Origin: Euryarchaeota archaeon UBA102
Lineage (GTDB): Archaea; Thermoplasmatota; Poseidoniia; MGIII; CG-Epi1
Reading direction: 5' to 3'
Length of the DNA: 16,431 nucleotides
Assembly: GCA_002509225.1 (NCBI GenBank)
Contig: DAHL01000021.1
Span: 28,935 to 45,365, forward strand
In this document: one piece after another, positions 14,076-16,431 of the stretch
Position numbering within the stretch: position 1 is the first letter of the stretch
How the letters are laid out: each line of letters opens with the position of its first letter
Notes under the pieces: model-generated
The model's input: the letters and a program-made list of their open reading frames with translations, nothing else
Databases searched by the model: none
Told to the model about the DNA's origin: nothing
Translations under genes and position numbers: made by a program

Positions 14076-15023
14076 ATGACAAGTGATGTTATAGAACTTG
14101 AGGACTTACCTGGTGTTGGTCCTGCAGCTGCTGAAAAGTTGCGTGAAGGTAGATTTCTGTCGATTGAAGCTATTGCCACAGAATCACCTGCAAAAATATC
14201 TGACGCTACTGGGATTGGAATCGGTTCCTGCACTAAAATAGTTGCAGAAGCGAGGAAAATAGCAGAAATAGGGGAATTTATCACAGGGGATGAATTAGAA
14301 AAAAGAAGAGGGGAGGTAGAGAAACTTACTACGGGTTCGAATGGATTGAATGAATTACTAGGAGGGGGCATTGAAACTCAAAGTATAACTGAATTCTATG
14401 GAGAATTCGGTTCTGGTAAGACCCAGATAATACATCAATTATTGGTGACGGTACAGCTTCCTATAGAAGAAGGTGGATTGAATGGTCATGGAGTACTCAT
14501 TGATACGGAGAATACGTTTAGACCTGAAAGAATTAAATCGATGGCAGAGGGATATGGTTTAGATCCGGTAGAAGTCCTAAGCAAAATACACGTAGGAAGG
14601 GCATATAATTCAGATCAGCAAATGTTAATGGTTGATAAAGCTCTAGAATTAGCAGAAAAATATCCTGTTAAGCTTTTAGGTATAGATTCACTAACTTCAG
14701 CCTTTAGAGCTGAGTTTTTGGGAAGAGGGACTCTAGCGGAAAGACAGCAAAAACTTCGAGCACACATGCGTGATCTTGATAAATTTATGGAAGGCACCAA
14801 TGCCGCAACAGTTGTAACGAATCAAGTTCATTCTAATCCGCAAGCTATGTTTGGCGACCCGACAAAGCCGGTTGGTGGACACATTGTTGGACACACTTCT
14901 AAATTCAGAATATATCTAAGAAAAGGAAAAGCCGGAACTAGGGTTTGTAGGTTGAAAGATTCACCACATCTTCCTGAAAGCGAAGCTGTAATTTCAGTGC
15001 TGGAAGAAGGAATTAGAGATTAA
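14076..15023 (+). CDS. radA: DNA repair and recombination protein RadA
   Basis: RadA is the archaeal Rad51/RecA recombinase that forms filaments on single-stranded DNA and catalyses strand exchange. The N-terminal helix-hairpin-helix domain (1-60) shows [12 protein letters not shown] and [12 protein letters not shown]. The linker with the polymerisation-type EFITG motif lies at 67-71. Walker A GEFGSGKT is at 109-116 and Walker B LLGID at 200-204, and the DNA-contacting L2 region is [19 protein letters not shown] (250-268). The 315 residues are slightly short of the typical 320-350 but complete, without an intein. A TATA box 23 bases upstream and no ribosome site suggest leaderless expression apart from aIF5B. 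Its stop overlaps that of a convergent gene. Confidence 0.96.
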   Translation: MTSDVIELEDLPGVGPAAAEKLREGRFLSIEAIATESPAKISDATGIGIGSCTKIVAEARKIAEIGEFITGDELEKRRGEVEKLTTGSNGLNELLGGGIETQSITEFYGEFGSGKTQIIHQLLVTVQLPIEEGGLNGHGVLIDTENTFRPERIKSMAEGYGLDPVEVLSKIHVGRAYNSDQQMLMVDKALELAEKYPVKLLGIDSLTSAFRAEFLGRGTLAERQQKLRAHMRDLDKFMEGTNAATVVTNQVHSNPQAMFGDPTKPVGGHIVGHTSKFRIYLRKGKAGTRVCRLKDSPHLPESEAVISVLEEGIRD

Positions 15024-15412
15024 TCTTTTTTCCAAAAAAGAGAAGGGGAATTGAAAAGAACCTTTAGACCGAACCAATTTTTTATTGCTATTTTCAAAAT
15101 ACTCTCAGTATCGCGATTGAGTGTTTCCTGTTCACGAATGCCATCAGCTTGTATGAAACAATGCATGGAGCAATAACCACTACTAGCGCCGTCCGATACA
15201 TTGTGTTGAACATCATCTGGAGTATTGTTAGTCATTGCATTTCCAACTTTGAAAGGCCAATTAAACGGCTCTTCGCACCCTTTACACATTCGTGTCTTGA
15301 TGTTTGCAACTGTTGAATCTTCATAGCGCGCTCCTTGTTTGATTTCATCTTCCTTATAATCATAATGAGTTGAATCGGCAGATGGATAGTTCAAATCGTC
15401 AAGGTTTACCAT
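15020..15412 (-). CDS. Unrecognised small protein with CxxC and CxxHC motifs, possible zinc binder
   Basis: I do not recognise this 130-residue protein. It has an acidic N-terminus rich in Asp and Tyr, then C43-x-x-C46 ([13 protein letters not shown]) and C81-x-x-H84-C85 (GYCSMHCF), separated by 34 residues, so a single zinc site of four Cys/His ligands is plausible. The C-terminal 30 residues are hydrophobic and aromatic ([16 protein letters not shown]). There is no signal peptide or clear membrane span. GAGG sits just before the ATG. It follows the ACBP-SnoaL gene by 32 bases on the same strand, and its stop overlaps the radA stop by two bases tail to tail. It may be lineage-specific. Confidence 0.7.
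   Translation of the reverse strand: MVNLDDLNYPSADSTHYDYKEDEIKQGARYEDSTVANIKTRMCKGCEEPFNWPFKVGNAMTNNTPDDVQHNVSDGASSGYCSMHCFIQADGIREQETLNRDTESILKIAIKNWFGLKVLFNSPSLFWKKD
15026..15031 (+). terminator. Oligo-T terminator candidate after radA
   Basis: A run of six T starts three bases after the radA stop, fitting the T-tract terminators of archaea. It lies within the 3' end of the convergent gene. CC and AAAAAA follow, which would be T-rich for the other strand only before that gene's stop. Confidence 0.45.
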
Positions 15413-15444
15413 AAATCCTCTATCGATAGTTAACGTAGCCCGAT

Positions 15445-16197
15445 TTAAGGGTTAATGCCGTATTTTTCATAATAAGATTCATCAAAATGAAAGTATATTC
15501 GTTCGCCTTTAAATTTTCGAGTGGTGGCGTCCCAAGGAAAGAAAATTGCTACTTGGAATTCTATTTGATCGCCTGAAGCAGGAAAACCAAGCCAGTCCCT
15601 TTCGTGAGTGCCGATGACTCTGGCCTCTTCAACAACGCCCTGTGGACCGATGACTATGTTGGTTAATCTAAAATCGACATCTGGAAAAGCGGAGAGTAAG
15701 TCGTTGTAAAATTCTGTAGCGCCGCTATGACCGTGCCAAATTTTATTTTTTTGAGGGATTTCGTAAACACAGTCTTCTGAGAGTGTGGAAATTAATCCAT
15801 CTATGTCTCTATTGTCCTCAGCTATTGAGTGTTTTTTCCATAGCTCTTTGATTTCATCATATTCCTCTTGGTTAATTGGCTTCTTCAACAGTTCCTTAGC
15901 TAATGCATGTTTATCATCGAATGATGCAGGGGGTTCAGCACCTTGTAGTTCTCTAACTAAATCGACATAGGATTTCATTGCATCTTCTTTCGAAGTGCCT
16001 TTTAGTTCTGCCCATGCACCATGTTTTGCAATTGCAACGGGCCCTTTCAGATAGGGGGTTTTGCCTGTCGCATCCCCTTCGATAGATTGTTTGTATAGAG
16101 AATATAATTTCAATAATGTTTCTTGGCTCGGTGTTTGATTTATGTTTCTAACATCTTCCGATGCTTGTTGAAAACTTTGCTCAAGCTCTGAAACCAT
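15445..16197 (-). CDS. Acyl-CoA-binding protein (ACBP) domain fused to a SnoaL-like domain
   Basis: This 250-residue protein combines two domains. Residues 1-88 are an ACBP: LYSLYKQSIEGD carries Y32, Y35 and K36 (human Y28, Y31, K32), K58 matches K54, and Y77 matches Y73, the acyl-CoA ligands. The segment ELKGTSKEDAMKSY differs from human ACBP at one position. Residues about 115-250 are a SnoaL/NTF2-like domain (ELWKKHSIAEDNRDIDGLIS, IWHGHSGATEFYNDLLSAFP, ending IYFHFDESYYEKYG). The pair suggests binding and perhaps conversion of an acyl-CoA, but the reaction is unknown. The ATG at 16197 is preferred to an in-frame ATG at 16239: it begins the ACBP fold and has TTTATTTA centred 26 bases upstream with no ribosome site, suggesting leaderless expression. 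Confidence 0.87.
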   Translation of the reverse strand: MVSELEQSFQQASEDVRNINQTPSQETLLKLYSLYKQSIEGDATGKTPYLKGPVAIAKHGAWAELKGTSKEDAMKSYVDLVRELQGAEPPASFDDKHALAKELLKKPINQEEYDEIKELWKKHSIAEDNRDIDGLISTLSEDCVYEIPQKNKIWHGHSGATEFYNDLLSAFPDVDFRLTNIVIGPQGVVEEARVIGTHERDWLGFPASGDQIEFQVAIFFPWDATTRKFKGERIYFHFDESYYEKYGINP

Positions 16198-16218
16198 AGA
16201 GGAGATAATGCAGTGTTG

Positions 16219-16226
16219 TAAATAAA
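16219..16226 (-). promoter_or_regulatory. TATA box of the ACBP-SnoaL gene
   Basis: On the minus strand this reads TTTATTTA, centred about 26 bases before the ATG at 16197, the spacing expected for a leaderless archaeal transcript. Confidence 0.5.
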
Positions 16227-16244
16227 GAAGGTTTTGCACCCAAT

Positions 16245-16252
16245 AATATAAA
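16245..16252 (+). promoter_or_regulatory. TATA box of the right-edge methyltransferase gene
   Basis: AATATAAA is centred about 26 bases before the GTG at 16274, again with no Shine-Dalgarno, so a leaderless transcript is likely. It lies about 25 bases from the divergent ACBP-SnoaL TATA box. Confidence 0.5.
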
Positions 16253-16273
16253 CTAGAATGCGTTATCTGTATT

Positions 16274-16431
16274 GTGAGTTCCGCAAAGCCAAAGCACAGG
16301 TATGGATTGTATAGATTTTATGCGCCGATATATGATCGTATTATGGCGCCCAGTTTTTCAGAAGGACATACTTTGATGTATGATGAATTGAATTTAAAAT
16401 CTGGAGATAAAGTTTTAGAAGTTGGTGTTGG
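16274..16431 (+). CDS. SAM-dependent methyltransferase, PmtA/UbiE-like, 5' part only
   Basis: Fifty-two codons are present before the window ends. The N-terminus YGLYRFYAPIYDRIMAPSF followed by SEGHTLMYDELNLKSGDK and motif I VLEVGVG matches class I methyltransferases of the phosphatidylethanolamine N-methyltransferase (PmtA) / UbiE group; LEVGVG rather than LDVGCG is more like PmtA. The catalytic remainder is not visible, so the substrate is open. No ATG lies in frame before the conserved region; the GTG at 16274 is the only good start and sits 26 bases after a TATA box. It is divergent from the ACBP-SnoaL gene, which hints at a lipid-related pairing. Confidence 0.75.
   Translation, partial: MSSAKPKHRYGLYRFYAPIYDRIMAPSFSEGHTLMYDELNLKSGDKVLEVGV

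Noticed and set aside
14141..14286. RadA linker motif FITG lacking the alanine of the FxxA polymerisation motif
   Set aside because: Glycine at this position is, to my knowledge, tolerated in other archaeal RadA proteins, so I do not treat it as a defect.
12241..15023. Possible inteins in aIF5B or RadA, both known intein hosts
   Set aside because: Both proteins are normal length and the P-loop and L2 regions are uninterrupted.

Overview
This A+T-rich window is archaeal. It holds archaeal/eukaryotic-type ribosomal proteins (eS4, eL32, eL19), an archaeal adenylate kinase, a DUF106/EMC3-like insertase, aIF5B, RadA, and RPA with an RPA-associated protein. The euryarchaeal RPA pair, gene order, SAP domain and A+T-rich leaderless style point to Thermoplasmatota, most plausibly a marine group II/III relative (Poseidoniales-like). 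The lineage is inferred from gene content and style; no database search was possible.

Layout. Bases 1-7183 (+) are the 3' half of the S10/spc ribosomal operon. It starts with the SAP-domain tail of a protein that is probably uL24, then eS4, uL5, uS14, uS8, uL6, eL32, eL19, uL18, uS5, uL30, uL15 and SecY, nearly all joined by stop/start overlaps. Bases 7260-8476 (+) encode AdkA and a DUF106 Oxa1-superfamily protein. Bases 8432-11249 (-) form an operon read as RPA, RPA-associated protein and a HemK/Mtq2-like methyltransferase. From 11423 (+), divergent from RPA, come a Sulfolobus-SSB/SOSS-B-like single OB-fold protein with a Gly/Arg/His repeat tail, an unrecognised basic protein with an uncertain start, aIF5B, and then RadA from what looks like a leaderless promoter. 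Bases 15020-16197 (-) carry a small four-Cys/His protein and an acyl-CoA-binding/SnoaL-like fusion. A partial phospholipid-type methyltransferase (+) leaves the window at the right edge.

Functionally, the left half makes ribosomes and puts proteins into the membrane (SecY plus an Oxa1-like insertase). The centre is a single-stranded-DNA handling neighbourhood (RPA, RPA-associated protein, SSB-like protein, RadA) mixed with translation genes (aIF5B, probable release-factor methyltransferase). The right edge looks like lipid or acyl-CoA metabolism.

The most unusual items are a SecY with an extra N-terminal pair of membrane segments, a SAP domain in the uL24 position, an SSB-like protein coexisting with RPA and overlapping an oddly started ORF, twin 8-bp palindromes at the predicted RPA transcription start, and the ACBP-SnoaL fusion. 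No tRNA, rRNA, CRISPR array, insertion sequence or intein was seen. No gene-free stretch exceeds about 175 bases.
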